Virus record (IMG/VR): IMGVR_UViG_3300049825_000491 | Location: 1-48,885 of that record | DNA length: 48,885 bases | Direction: 5' to 3' (one strand) | Origin: a virus | Shown here: one piece after another, positions 23,252 through 31,532 of the stretch | Layout: each line of letters opens with the position of its first letter | Position numbering within the stretch: the stretch's first letter is position 1 | Made by a program: the position numbers and the translations under genes | The notes under the pieces: model-generated | Told to the model about the DNA's origin: nothing | Databases searched by the model: none | The model's input: only the letters and a program-made list of their open reading frames with translations

Positions 23252-23259
23252 CCAGTCTC

Positions 23260-23288
23260 TTGACATCTTTGTCGAGACAAGCCATACT
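23260..23288 (+). promoter_or_regulatory. Early-type promoter (TTGACA-17-CATACT)
   Basis: TTGACA (23260-23265), 17 nt, CATACT (23283-23288), then TAGGGGGTAGAGCGATTGG. Same core and leader as the promoter of the larger pentapeptide gene at 47847-47875. Confidence 0.85.
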
Positions 23289-23318
23289 TAGGGGGTAGAG
23301 CGATTGGAGATTACGGGC

Positions 23319-23918
23319 ATGCAATTCAGCGAAGTTTTTACCAAAGAAAAGTGCGGGAAACATTTACTTTGGCTGGTTAGCAACGGAGAGAAAGGAATCA
23401 GATTGGATCTGAACGATGCAGAGTTGAGTAATGCAGATCTGAGTTACGCAACCCTGAGTGACGCAGATCTGAGTAATGCGGATCTGAGTAATGCGGATCT
23501 GAGTTACGCGGATCTGAGTAATACAAACCTGAGTTATGCAAACCTGAGTTATGCAAACCTGAGGGAGGCAAACCTGAGTGAGGCAGATCTGAGCAATGCA
23601 GATCTGAGCAATGCAACTCTGGGTTATGCAAACCTGAGTGATGCAAACCTGAGTGATGCAGATCTGAGTGACGTAGATCTGGGATTCCTCCGGGTAGGTA
23701 ACAACAAAGAGCTTATCACCCTCCAGACTGGAGTATATCCAGCGGTGATCGCCAAAAACCTGGGAGTAGTTGCAATTGGCTGTCAGCAACATACGCTCAC
23801 GACGTGGGAGGGATTTACGGATGATGAGATCGACGAAATGGATAGCAAAGCCCTGGACTTCTGGAAGAACTGGAAGCATACGATCTTGAGTATTGCGAAA
23901 CACGGATCGCCTCAGTAA
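23319..23918 (+). CDS. Pentapeptide-repeat protein, 199 aa
   Basis: A short N-terminal helical part, then about 18 tandem pentapeptides of the A(D/N)LSx type (about residues 31-123), forming a right-handed quadrilateral beta helix, then a C-terminal domain (about 128-199) with [16 protein letters not shown] and IGCQQH. ATG 23319 is chosen for GGAG 9 nt upstream. It is a shorter paralogue of the 461-aa protein at 46431-47816, including the same promoter, leader and C-terminal domain. Some pentapeptide proteins mimic DNA and bind gyrase; function here is unknown. The sliding clamp gene follows on the same transcript. Confidence 0.88.
   Translation: MQFSEVFTKEKCGKHLLWLVSNGEKGIRLDLNDAELSNADLSYATLSDADLSNADLSNADLSYADLSNTNLSYANLSYANLREANLSEADLSNADLSNATLGYANLSDANLSDADLSDVDLGFLRVGNNKELITLQTGVYPAVIAKNLGVVAIGCQQHTLTTWEGFTDDEIDEMDSKALDFWKNWKHTILSIAKHGSPQ
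23400..23690 (+). repeat. 15-bp periodic repeat array in the pentapeptide gene
   Basis: Tandem 15-bp units of the type GATCTGAGTRATGCA encode the pentapeptides. The DNA units are nearly identical, so the array can expand or contract by recombination or slippage. Confidence 0.85.
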
Positions 23919-23951
23919 TTCACTCGTCCTATCCCAGAAAAGAACGAAACA

Positions 23952-25052
23952 ATGCAATTCACCATCGACCAACAAGAATTCTCGGCCAAGCTTTCTGAAG
24001 TTCTGCCCTACGTATCGACTACGTCAAGCCATCCGATTCTCTCCACAATCCTCGTGACGTGCAAAGAAGGAGAGATCGAACTAATAGCGTTTGATCTGCA
24101 GAATTCCATCAGAACTAAGGCCACTGCCTTTGATTCGTCTAATGGCTCGGCATGTGTTCCAGGAAAATTGCTGCACGACATTGTGTCTAAGTTTCCTGCC
24201 GACGATCTGAAACTGTCCGCAAGTGGCAATCTTGTATCCATAAGCTGCGGATCGTCCTCTTGCCAGATCAGTTGCCTGCCTTGCGAGGACTTTCCTGAGA
24301 TGCCGCCACATGGCGACAATGATAGGATTGAATGCGAAGCAAAGGATCTCTCTCGCTCAATCGCATCCGCCTTGTACGCAGCAAGCACGGATGCGTCAAA
24401 ACAGATCTTATGTGGAGTCAATCTTCTGGCGAAGGATGGCAAGCTTACTGTTGCGGCCACAGACGGCCATCGTCTGGCTGTGGCGGATGCCATCCCTTTT
24501 GGTCAGCCACTAAACCTAACTCTTTCGCTCAAGTCCTCATTTCACCTGCTAAAATGCCTAGCTCGCTCCGAAACTGTGATAGTAGGCTATTCCGAAAAAT
24601 CCCCAAACATTTCTTTCTGTTTTGGTGATACCGTGCTATCCTTTCGGGTGCTGGACGGCCAATATCCCATGTATGCGCAGCTTATCCCAAGTCAATGGAA
24701 GCACTCGATAGTTGTCGATAGGGCGGCACTGACTCAAGCGATTGGGAGATCAAGTGTGTTCCTGGGGGCAGAAAGTTCATTGGTTGACCTGAGGTTTTCG
24801 GAGGGCAAGCTGGTTGTCGCCGTAACTCGTTCCACCTTGGGGCAGTTTAGCGAACCCATCGACGCGGAAAATCCTGGCCAGTACGAAGGGACCTTGACAT
24901 TTAATGTGAAATACCTTGCGAGCGCACTGAGTCATATTGATTGTGAGCGTGTTGTCATCAACATAAATAGCGCAACCACTCCTGTGACGATAGTGCCAGA
25001 GTCCGCCGTTGTACCGATCTCGCTAGTAATGCCTATTCAGGTAAGGCAATAA
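23952..25052 (+). CDS. dnaN: DNA polymerase III beta-subunit homologue (sliding clamp)
   Basis: A 366-aa three-domain clamp that matches bacterial DnaN along its length. Supporting motifs: an N-terminal HPILSTILVTC strand and then IELIAFDLQNSIR (residues about 27-55); VAATDGHRLAV (about 172-182), the classic DGHRLA signature; DGQYPMY (about 237-243), matching the conserved DGxFPDY; and a C-terminal PVTIVPES..PISLVMPIQV, equal to the usual VxP(M/L) tail. It looks most like cyanobacterial clamps (FDLxxxIRT), by eye. No phage polymerase is present, so it probably loads or tethers the host polymerase on phage DNA, or hijacks clamp-binding partners. It shares the early promoter of the pentapeptide gene. 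Confidence 0.92.
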   Translation: MQFTIDQQEFSAKLSEVLPYVSTTSSHPILSTILVTCKEGEIELIAFDLQNSIRTKATAFDSSNGSACVPGKLLHDIVSKFPADDLKLSASGNLVSISCGSSSCQISCLPCEDFPEMPPHGDNDRIECEAKDLSRSIASALYAASTDASKQILCGVNLLAKDGKLTVAATDGHRLAVADAIPFGQPLNLTLSLKSSFHLLKCLARSETVIVGYSEKSPNISFCFGDTVLSFRVLDGQYPMYAQLIPSQWKHSIVVDRAALTQAIGRSSVFLGAESSLVDLRFSEGKLVVAVTRSTLGQFSEPIDAENPGQYEGTLTFNVKYLASALSHIDCERVVININSATTPVTIVPESAVVPISLVMPIQVRQ

Positions 25053-25066
25053 TCCGGTTGTCTTGG

Positions 25067-25072
25067 TACAAT
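25067..25072 (+). promoter_or_regulatory. Extended -10 late-type promoter (TTGGTACAAT)
   Basis: TACAAT preceded by TGG (TGN extended -10), about 26 nt before the 180-aa gene. No TTGACA-like -35 is visible. Confidence 0.55.
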
Positions 25073-25097
25073 AGGCATAGACATTAACGGAACTATT

Positions 25098-25640
25098 TTG
25101 TCTACGATTTTTCGCGAACTACAGATAGCCTTGCCTACCCAGATCATTTCAGATCTGGGTATTCCTACGTCCGTGCTAGTCGTAGACGGACCCGATACAT
25201 TCCTGAGATTGCTGGTAGAGCCAGATAGATATGGTGGCACCTATAATCACTATCAGCAATCCTCCGTTATCAATGGATTTAATCGGGCGGTCATTCGTCC
25301 CGTGTCTCCACAGAGAAGGATCTCGATTGAGTGCAGAGAGTCCAGGTTGTTTGTGTATTTGGCGATCAAGAAGCTAGCGGAGCAATCGGCGATTGCTGCA
25401 TCCCTAGGCGAGACGCGGCAGCTCGTGAAGATCCGCGACGAATTGCTCCCTAGCTACTCCAGCTATTCTGCGCAGGTCAATAGCTCCGCTCCTGTTCGCA
25501 CGTATACGGAGAGGCTGGGAATTATTGACGCTAGCTCAATACAGATGTCTGGCACCCTAAATGTCTGCGGAATCCTGGACGTGTCTCTGGCGACTAGGAT
25601 TAGGTTTGATTTTATCCAGAGCACAGTAGAGGTATTATGA
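25098..25640 (+). CDS. Hypothetical virion-region protein, 180 aa
   Basis: Start at TTG 25098, about 20 nt after the expected transcript start, with ACGGAAC as a weak ribosome site. No ATG in frame fits better. Mixed alpha/beta with a helical middle (about 92-115) and a beta C-terminus. It is followed with ATGA overlap by a small membrane protein. No family recognised; a tail fibre chaperone or tail-tip protein is possible. Confidence 0.55.
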   Translation: MSTIFRELQIALPTQIISDLGIPTSVLVVDGPDTFLRLLVEPDRYGGTYNHYQQSSVINGFNRAVIRPVSPQRRISIECRESRLFVYLAIKKLAEQSAIAASLGETRQLVKIRDELLPSYSSYSAQVNSSAPVRTYTERLGIIDASSIQMSGTLNVCGILDVSLATRIRFDFIQSTVEVL

Positions 25641-25897
25641 TTACTTTTGGAGGCTTTAGCAAGGGGGTGATCGATAAGTTAGATAGTATCGAGGATCGAC
25701 TAACTCGAGTAGAGGAAACCGTTAAGCACGTTGACGATCAGGTAAAAACGACGGTTGGACTAGGAAGGAAAATAGGTGTCGGCCTAATTGTTTGGGCCAT
25801 TGCGTCCGGTGGACTAAAATTCGAGACATTATACAAATTAATACCAGGATTGAGCGAAACACAACAGCATGTCAACTTTCCCTTTAAGTCGAACTAA
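25637..25897 (+). CDS. Small coiled-coil membrane protein, holin/XhlA-like
   Basis: An 86-aa protein: charged heptad region (about 12-38, SIEDRLTRVEETVKHVDDQV) followed by one hydrophobic segment (about 45-62, KIGVGLIVWAIASGGLKF). This build is like XhlA/hemolysin-type accessory lysis proteins of phages, but it could also be a tail-anchored membrane protein. It overlaps the preceding gene by 4 nt and the fibre gene that follows by 29 nt. Confidence 0.6.
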   Translation: MITFGGFSKGVIDKLDSIEDRLTRVEETVKHVDDQVKTTVGLGRKIGVGLIVWAIASGGLKFETLYKLIPGLSETQQHVNFPFKSN

Positions 25898-28805
25898 TCC
25901 CGCAGTTGCCCCCGTCCTCTCTACAGCGGTCGGATCTACTACGGCAGGCGGAACGGTGTTTGTTAAGCTACTGGCCCAAAACCTTGCTGGCAACAGCTTG
26001 GGCGGCGACACTGCGAGTATTTCGTACGCAGTAGGTCAAGGCGTAGTCGTCGAGATTCCGGCGGCTTTCAGCTTGCCGGGAGAATACTTAGAGCGCTACG
26101 TTGTCGCGATCAGTCCGACTGGCGCGGCCGGAACCTTTATTCAGGCCGCTTGCGTCGAAGCTATCGACGGGTTTGATGACTACGTGTCGTTACCTATTTC
26201 GGTAGCTTTGTCCAGTGATCTCCAGCTAGGGTTCAACAGGGAGATCGCAACACCCTTGGTGTTGCCTGCGACTGCGCTTCTTGGTCAACTGGTAACAATC
26301 ACTTCACTAGGTGGGAGAGTCTTCCGATTCGAGAACTCATGGCCACTGCCTGCGAATGGTACATCAATAATTTCGGGGTCTGGCGGAGTATGGGTTGAAC
26401 ACAATGTCAATTCACTTAATCCGATTCCATCGTCGCTCACTGGTCCCAATGGGCAGGCTCAAAGCAACCTAGGAATTCAGTCTCCGCCAAAATTAATATC
26501 CTATCTCGGGACAGGAAACTACAGCAGACGATTCTATTATTCGATATCGTCTGACTCTGCGATTGATTTACTCTCTGGCACTCGAATCGGCTTGCAAGTA
26601 CTCGCAGACTCTAGTAACGTTACAAGTCGATTCTCCGGCAAGATTGAAGTCACTCTGTACGGTTACGCAAGGGCGGACGGGACCATAGATGATTCTATGG
26701 CCGTTTCTGCTCCCAACATCCTGTTTGACTACAATGCGGGAGCGCAAATAACGCTCCCGGTCGATCTCCCTGCTGGCAGTCAAGCGATCTATGCGGTCAA
26801 GATCCGATTCACCCAGGACGACTTTGCTCCATTGCAGGGAACGAGATCTTTGCTGATAAATCTATACGTGCAGAGCGAATCAGCAACAAAAGCGGATTTC
26901 AGTAGCCTGACCGGGAGCTATATTGGCTCTGGCGGTGATCGTCTTGTCGTAACCCCTGGGATTGGATTAAGTACGATTACCGGAAGTGGTCAACTCGTTC
27001 TCAATGGCTTTCAATCTCCCCTAAAGTCCCGACAAACAACTACGGGATATTCGGCCAACTCTCCGTTTGAACAAGCAGTGGCGGACGTTAACGGACAAGT
27101 CAGGAGCCAACTACCTACCTATAACGACGGACCAAACGACGCTCTGTTGGCCACGATTAGCACGTCTCCTTTGGAGGATGTCTTTAGCGCTGGCGCCATA
27201 ACGCTAGGCGCTCCTGGCGGCATTGTTGTCACAATCGATCATCCATGCGATTCGAGCGGGAACGGAACAATTCGCAACAGCTACCCTGATCGATGCGCAG
27301 GGAAAAATTATGGACGCTTTAACCCGACATTGATCAGGGTTTATCTTTCTAGCGGAGGAACGACCTACCGAGCTAACTACCTTCCCTTAGCTCAACCTAC
27401 TCAATCAGCTAGCGTCACTTCTCTTCCGTCCGTCACGCTAGCTAGCAACGCGCCTTCTCTTTCTGGGTTCTACGAGCCGGGAAATATCTCAGTCGCTCAG
27501 AGCGCGGGCAGTATTCCCGCTGGTACCTACACGATAGCCGTAGCTTATTCCTACGATGGATCAACGCCTTCTGGGATATCTCACAACGGGACGGTTCCCT
27601 TCCCGTCCACGGGAGGGCTAGCCTCATTACTTAGTGCAGCTCCGTCGTTTAACTCCATCACTCTGGACCCATCGGGTGTCCCTAACCCCCAGGGTGGCGC
27701 GATCTCTCTTTACAACAATGCTGGCCAGCTCTATCAGGTCATCAATGGTGTATCTAGCATTGTTGGCGCTGGTGGCAGTGGAGCGGTTTTTGCTTCGCCT
27801 CCGCTTAGCGGAAATGGGTTGGCTGGCAGTCCGCTAACTATCGACGTAAATGCTATCACTCTTGGACCTGACACTATCACGTCTAGCCAGTTAGCGGCCA
27901 ACTCGGTCGGAACATCTGAGCTTGCAGATAACTCAGTCACTAGCGCAAAAATCCAGGATGGGGCGATCACGGCTAGCGACGTTGCGGCAAACACTTTTGC
28001 GCCATTTACTCACACGCACATTGCAACTGACATTGGCGACTTTTCGGAGGCGGTTGACGACAGGGTTGCAGGGTTGCTTGTCGGCGGCAGTAATGTAACG
28101 CTTTCCTACAACGATACGGCAGGGACTTTAACGATCAACGCAGCGACCGTAGCTGGGGGAAGTGGCGTGACCGTATCCGAGGCGGACGGATCGCCCTCGC
28201 TCACTGCTAGTTCTATTATTTTTGACAACGGAACAGTAATCAATCAGGGTGGAGGGGTCGCCCGTGTAACAGCAGCGGGTCAGATCATGCCTGCATTTGC
28301 GGTTGGCACCTACATCCCTCTGGGCGTGGCAACGATGGCCACTCCGACAACTATATCAATAACCACAGGGGTAGATCGCTTTTTCCCGATCTGGATTGAT
28401 GCTCCCAGAACGATTGACGAGATCAGGGTCGAGGTGACAACCGTGCTTGCAGGTGGAACCGCAAGACTATCGATCTATGACTCTAGCCAGAATCTAGTTT
28501 TCGGATCGGCGACGTTTAGCGTTGCAACATTAGGCGCTGTAACGATCTCGGTATCGCCTAGTATTGCGCTCTCCAGAGGGTTTTACTATCTTGGCATCGC
28601 GTCCTCTGGCAATTGCTCCATAAGGGCGCTCCCGGTCACTTCTTTTCCCAGCTTACTAGGAACAAACCCCGCAATGGGTGCGGCCTTGTTGTATACCACT
28701 CTCCTGGTAACCCGTGCATACGCAGCGTTCCCGGCTACGCGACCAAGCGCAGGAGAGGTATTAAGCGCGGGAGTTATCCCCATCGCCCTAGGTAGGATCG
28801 CATAA
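25869..28805 (+). CDS. Tail fibre / receptor-binding protein, 978 aa
   Basis: A long, beta-rich protein of low charge. The N-terminal 160 residues may attach to the tail. Residues about 660-705 carry tandem degenerate repeats (SSQLAANSVGTSELADNSV, then SAKIQDGAITASDV), known from shafts of phage fibres. The C-terminal domain (about 810-978) resembles a jelly-roll-like tip and probably binds the host surface. A Ser/Gly-rich linker lies at 755-780. It ends one base into the portal start codon (TAATG). Confidence 0.72.
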   Translation: MSTFPLSRTNPAVAPVLSTAVGSTTAGGTVFVKLLAQNLAGNSLGGDTASISYAVGQGVVVEIPAAFSLPGEYLERYVVAISPTGAAGTFIQAACVEAIDGFDDYVSLPISVALSSDLQLGFNREIATPLVLPATALLGQLVTITSLGGRVFRFENSWPLPANGTSIISGSGGVWVEHNVNSLNPIPSSLTGPNGQAQSNLGIQSPPKLISYLGTGNYSRRFYYSISSDSAIDLLSGTRIGLQVLADSSNVTSRFSGKIEVTLYGYARADGTIDDSMAVSAPNILFDYNAGAQITLPVDLPAGSQAIYAVKIRFTQDDFAPLQGTRSLLINLYVQSESATKADFSSLTGSYIGSGGDRLVVTPGIGLSTITGSGQLVLNGFQSPLKSRQTTTGYSANSPFEQAVADVNGQVRSQLPTYNDGPNDALLATISTSPLEDVFSAGAITLGAPGGIVVTIDHPCDSSGNGTIRNSYPDRCAGKNYGRFNPTLIRVYLSSGGTTYRANYLPLAQPTQSASVTSLPSVTLASNAPSLSGFYEPGNISVAQSAGSIPAGTYTIAVAYSYDGSTPSGISHNGTVPFPSTGGLASLLSAAPSFNSITLDPSGVPNPQGGAISLYNNAGQLYQVINGVSSIVGAGGSGAVFASPPLSGNGLAGSPLTIDVNAITLGPDTITSSQLAANSVGTSELADNSVTSAKIQDGAITASDVAANTFAPFTHTHIATDIGDFSEAVDDRVAGLLVGGSNVTLSYNDTAGTLTINAATVAGGSGVTVSEADGSPSLTASSIIFDNGTVINQGGGVARVTAAGQIMPAFAVGTYIPLGVATMATPTTISITTGVDRFFPIWIDAPRTIDEIRVEVTTVLAGGTARLSIYDSSQNLVFGSATFSVATLGAVTISVSPSIALSRGFYYLGIASSGNCSIRALPVTSFPSLLGTNPAMGAALLYTTLLVTRAYAAFPATRPSAGEVLSAGVIPIALGRIA

Positions 28806-30073
28806 TGGCAACACAGTTAAATTCTCTACTCAATCTGGTCAAGGGCGTTGGAACTACTGGAGATTCGGAGGCGTACTATCAACTTAGGGGGTCGAGATTC
28901 CGTTCTTGGCCAGAGCTTGAGCAACTGTCTACCGAACCGCTAATCATGCGAGCGGTTTCGCTGCTTGCCGACGAGTGGCAGGATGCCCAGTTCTCGGTAT
29001 CCGCAGAGGATACGAGCGAGGCGGAACGTGCTACTCGGTCAATCCGCGCACTAATACCAGTTGTCCGAGACGCTTACCGCGCGTCGTTAATCTTTGGCGG
29101 CGCCGCCGTCGTCTCATCCGCAGACGGACCTAAGGCGATTGGGGCGGACGAATTAATCCCAAATACGGTGATCGGCGGTATTGGTAGTTACAACTACCTT
29201 GGGCAATACGTTGACGGCGTTATCGAGATACCAAAAGATCAGCTGGTCGTGATCGACGGACTGCCGCTAAGTCGAAGATTGAGACAGGCTAACCGAGGCT
29301 GGGGACTGAGCTATGTCGATACGATTGCGGATGCAATCGCACAGTACGAAGCTAGCAAATACAGCCTAATGCGGGCGCTACATAAATCCAACCTACTTGT
29401 GTACGGGATGGAGGGAATGGCAGATCTGATCGGCAGTGAGGATGATCGCGATTACCTGAGAGAGCACATATCGGACGTGGTTGCGGCGGTAGAGCAGGAA
29501 AATATTCTTGCGGTTGACTCAAAGTCTGCGTCTGCAACTTTTCTTCAGCGCAATCTAACGGGACTAAAGGAATTGCATGATGCTGCGATGGATGACGTAG
29601 TTGCCAAAACCGGACTAGCTTACTCGATCTTCTGGAACACCAAGGGAAAAACCGGCCTGGGGGCGGACGACTCCGAGACGCAGCATTACCACCAAAAGAT
29701 CGACGCAATCTGCGAAGGGCTGAAAGCAAAGATAGTAGAACTCGCAAAACTTTTGGGATCCTGGGACGATAGCTACACACTCAATTACACTCCGCTGCAC
29801 GTCGAAGATCAGAAGATCGCAGCGGAAACCAATAAAATCAATTCGGACTCGTCAACCAGCAAGCTAACTGCTATCACACAAGCCTGCAATGCGACAACCC
29901 CCCTAATAACGGTGGAGGAGGGCCGAGCGCTCCTAGGCATTACCACGGACAAGGCCAAGGCCGCAGACCAGATCGAGTCCTTGACGATTAATTCGGGACT
30001 GGACCCCTTGCAGTCGGATATCGGCGAGTGGCTAAAGGGCGATCCGCTGTTGGGTTTATTGCTCGGAGAGTAA
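28805..30073 (+). CDS. Portal protein (DUF1073-like)
   Basis: A 422-aa protein with the portal-type order: N-terminal wing (FRSWPELEQLSTEPLIMRAV, about 33-52), then a strand-rich region and KDQLVVIDG (about 140-148), a long helical stem, and the Y-S-I-F-W-N-T-K-G-K-T-G-L-G segment (about 272-285) that is characteristic of DUF1073 portals (equivalent to 'LFGxSPxGLNATGE'). It forms the dodecameric channel at the capsid vertex for DNA entry and exit. It is well separated from the capsid gene (12 kb), which is unusual. Confidence 0.8.
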   Translation: MATQLNSLLNLVKGVGTTGDSEAYYQLRGSRFRSWPELEQLSTEPLIMRAVSLLADEWQDAQFSVSAEDTSEAERATRSIRALIPVVRDAYRASLIFGGAAVVSSADGPKAIGADELIPNTVIGGIGSYNYLGQYVDGVIEIPKDQLVVIDGLPLSRRLRQANRGWGLSYVDTIADAIAQYEASKYSLMRALHKSNLLVYGMEGMADLIGSEDDRDYLREHISDVVAAVEQENILAVDSKSASATFLQRNLTGLKELHDAAMDDVVAKTGLAYSIFWNTKGKTGLGADDSETQHYHQKIDAICEGLKAKIVELAKLLGSWDDSYTLNYTPLHVEDQKIAAETNKINSDSSTSKLTAITQACNATTPLITVEEGRALLGITTDKAKAADQIESLTINSGLDPLQSDIGEWLKGDPLLGLLLGE

Positions 30074-30078
30074 GAGAC

Positions 30079-30099
30079 GGCGGCAGTCGATGCCGCCTT
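30079..30099 (+). terminator. Hairpin after the portal gene
   Basis: 7-bp stem GGCGGCA / TGCCGCC (30079-30085 and 30091-30097), 5-nt loop, only TT after it. Probable weak terminator. Confidence 0.6.
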
Positions 30100-30157
30100 A
30101 AAGCTGTTTGTGTAGTCTCGTGATCACTCATGCGGCCCAATTGTTGTTCAACTTTGG

Positions 30158-30163
30158 TAAAAT
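30158..30163 (+). promoter_or_regulatory. Extended -10 late-type promoter (TTTGGTAAAAT)
   Basis: TAAAAT preceded by TGG; the expected start point is at or next to ATG 30170. Confidence 0.5.
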
Positions 30164-30169
30164 GGGAGC

Positions 30170-30346
30170 ATGGTTAAAATACTATGCTCCTCTCTTTTAT
30201 TTAATGCTGCCTTGGCTGTGATCGCCTGCATCCCCGCAAGTTTGGCGTACAGTCCAGACATCTCTCTCGAATTCCTTCTCTTTTACATCGCGCTACTACC
30301 GAGTAACGTGGTTTTTCTACTAGCGGTGACGGACCATGTTGCTTGA
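30170..30346 (+). CDS. Small two-helix membrane protein, 58 aa (possible holin)
   Basis: A 58-codon frame with two hydrophobic segments, about residues 5-25 (CSSLLFNAALAVIACIPAS) and 34-53 (EFLLFYIALLPSNVVFLLAV), separated by a short polar turn. It overlaps the next gene by 11 nt. The promoter places the transcript start at about the ATG, so the message may be leaderless. Small size and two membrane segments fit a class II holin or antiholin, but no direct evidence ties it to lysis. Confidence 0.5.
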   Translation: MVKILCSSLLFNAALAVIACIPASLAYSPDISLEFLLFYIALLPSNVVFLLAVTDHVA

Positions 30347-30698
30347 CGAACTTTCCCTTAGGGGGATGATCAGGGAAATGAAGCTACAGATTCAACTGAT
30401 CAACGATCAGATTGAGTCCGTGGACAACGGAGAGGAAGACCTTGAACCTAGAGATGTTCGTGCTATCCTGAATAGCCTCGAACAGCGAAAGATCATGTAC
30501 TACGATCAGGTTCGCAAGTTTGTCGATAGCGAGGTCAAATTTCTCGCTACCTCTAGCCGAGTAACCGCAAGAGAGCAGATTGCTAGCGACCTGAGGAAAG
30601 TACAGGCAAGACTCAGGTCCGCGCTTGCTGACGCAGGAGCAAGTCAAGAGATCATCTCCCTTGCAGAAAGCGTTATCACGGACTCTTTGGCCGACTAA
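30336..30698 (+). CDS. Hypothetical coiled-coil protein, 120 aa
   Basis: Almost entirely helical with heptad patterns (about 8-35 and 48-95), charged and soluble. It lies between portal and minor head genes, where scaffold-like or small terminase-like proteins can occur. No DNA-binding motif evident, so I do not call it a terminase small subunit. Confidence 0.6.
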   Translation: MLLDELSLRGMIREMKLQIQLINDQIESVDNGEEDLEPRDVRAILNSLEQRKIMYYDQVRKFVDSEVKFLATSSRVTAREQIASDLRKVQARLRSALADAGASQEIISLAESVITDSLAD

Positions 30699-30889
30699 TC
30701 CAATCCCTCTAGCCATGCCAGCAGAATCCCACAGACCAAATCTGTCTGTGTAACGCCCGAAGACTGCGAAAGATCCTCTATTCTCGTCTTTAGCTTTGGT
30801 GGGATCCTGATGCGAAGGTCCGACCAACCCAGGTAAGGGCGTCCTCTCCCAGCGTTTTTTAGGTTTGGATAGTCTCTCGGTGCTGCCAT
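30695..30889 (-). CDS. Ribbon-helix-helix DNA-binding protein, 64 aa
   Basis: Residues about 25-60 fit the Arc/MetJ-type fold: a strand LRIRIPPKLK, then two helices (TRIEDLSQSSG and TQTDLVCGILLAWLEGL). Such proteins bind DNA as dimers via the strand. It is encoded against the late genes, and its -10 (TAAAAT, 30918-30913 on the minus strand) overlaps a TACAAT on the other strand at the start of the minor head gene. It could be a repressor or switch protein for late genes. Confidence 0.72.
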   Translation of the reverse strand: MAAPRDYPNLKNAGRGRPYLGWSDLRIRIPPKLKTRIEDLSQSSGVTQTDLVCGILLAWLEGLD

Positions 30890-30920
30890 TCTTTGCCCAA
30901 AGTCCTCCCCCTATTTTACA

Positions 30921-31532
30921 ATGCAGCAATACACTTTCGACCAAAAATCAGGGAGATACCGAGATCAAAACGGGTTTGTCCCAAAGCGCAAGATCGAGGC
31001 GTTCAAGAAGCGCGTCCAAAAAAAAGCCATAGCGGACGTCAAGGCTTCCAGTCAAAAATATCAAGACAAAGAGATCGGTCTAGAGCAATTGCAGCGCGAC
31101 ATTAGGGACGCAATTCGACGCGGCACGGTCGCAATCGCAGGCATCGAGTCAGGAGGTGTCTCGACACAAAACCCAACAATGCTGTCAGTAGGGAGACATC
31201 TACAGGTCCAGTACAAATATCTAGATCTCGTCTTCAATGGCCATCGATCTGGCAAGGTTTCTGACGCGCAATTGGCTAATAGGCTTGTCCGATATGCCTT
31301 CGACACGTCGCAGGGTAGCGCAATCGCCATACATGACCGAAATCAGACCTACTGTTATCGATCACTTGCCGACTGCGAACATTGTCCTGAGTGCATAAGA
31401 TACCATGCGATGGGCGTCAAAACAAAAGGCGAACTCCCACCGCCGGGAGTTCGCTGCGCTTGCACCAGCCGATGTAAGTGCACTATTTATTATTTTGAGA
31501 CACTGGAAGCGGCCGTTAAGGCTAGAGGATAG
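30921..31532 (+). CDS. Minor head protein (SPP1 gp7/MuF-like)
   Basis: A 203-aa protein with an N-terminal YTFDQKSGRYRDQNG stretch typical of small phage minor head proteins, a helical middle, and a C-terminal Cys-rich domain: C-E-H-C-P-E-C (about 153-159), LPPPGVRCACTSRCKC (about 172-187), close to the zinc-binding tail of gp7-like proteins. It follows the portal, as usual, and such proteins enter the head with it. Its ATG coincides with a -10-like TACAAT, so it probably depends on an upstream promoter. Confidence 0.72.
   Translation: MQQYTFDQKSGRYRDQNGFVPKRKIEAFKKRVQKKAIADVKASSQKYQDKEIGLEQLQRDIRDAIRRGTVAIAGIESGGVSTQNPTMLSVGRHLQVQYKYLDLVFNGHRSGKVSDAQLANRLVRYAFDTSQGSAIAIHDRNQTYCYRSLADCEHCPECIRYHAMGVKTKGELPPPGVRCACTSRCKCTIYYFETLEAAVKARG

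Noticed and set aside
23364-23975. 203-aa minus-strand ORF with [10 protein letters not shown] repeats
   Set aside because: Antisense shadow of the shorter pentapeptide gene; no ribosome site or promoter.
30336-30698. Terminase small subunit candidate
   Set aside because: It is a coiled-coil protein near the portal, but no helix-turn-helix DNA-binding part is evident; nothing else near the large subunit fits either.
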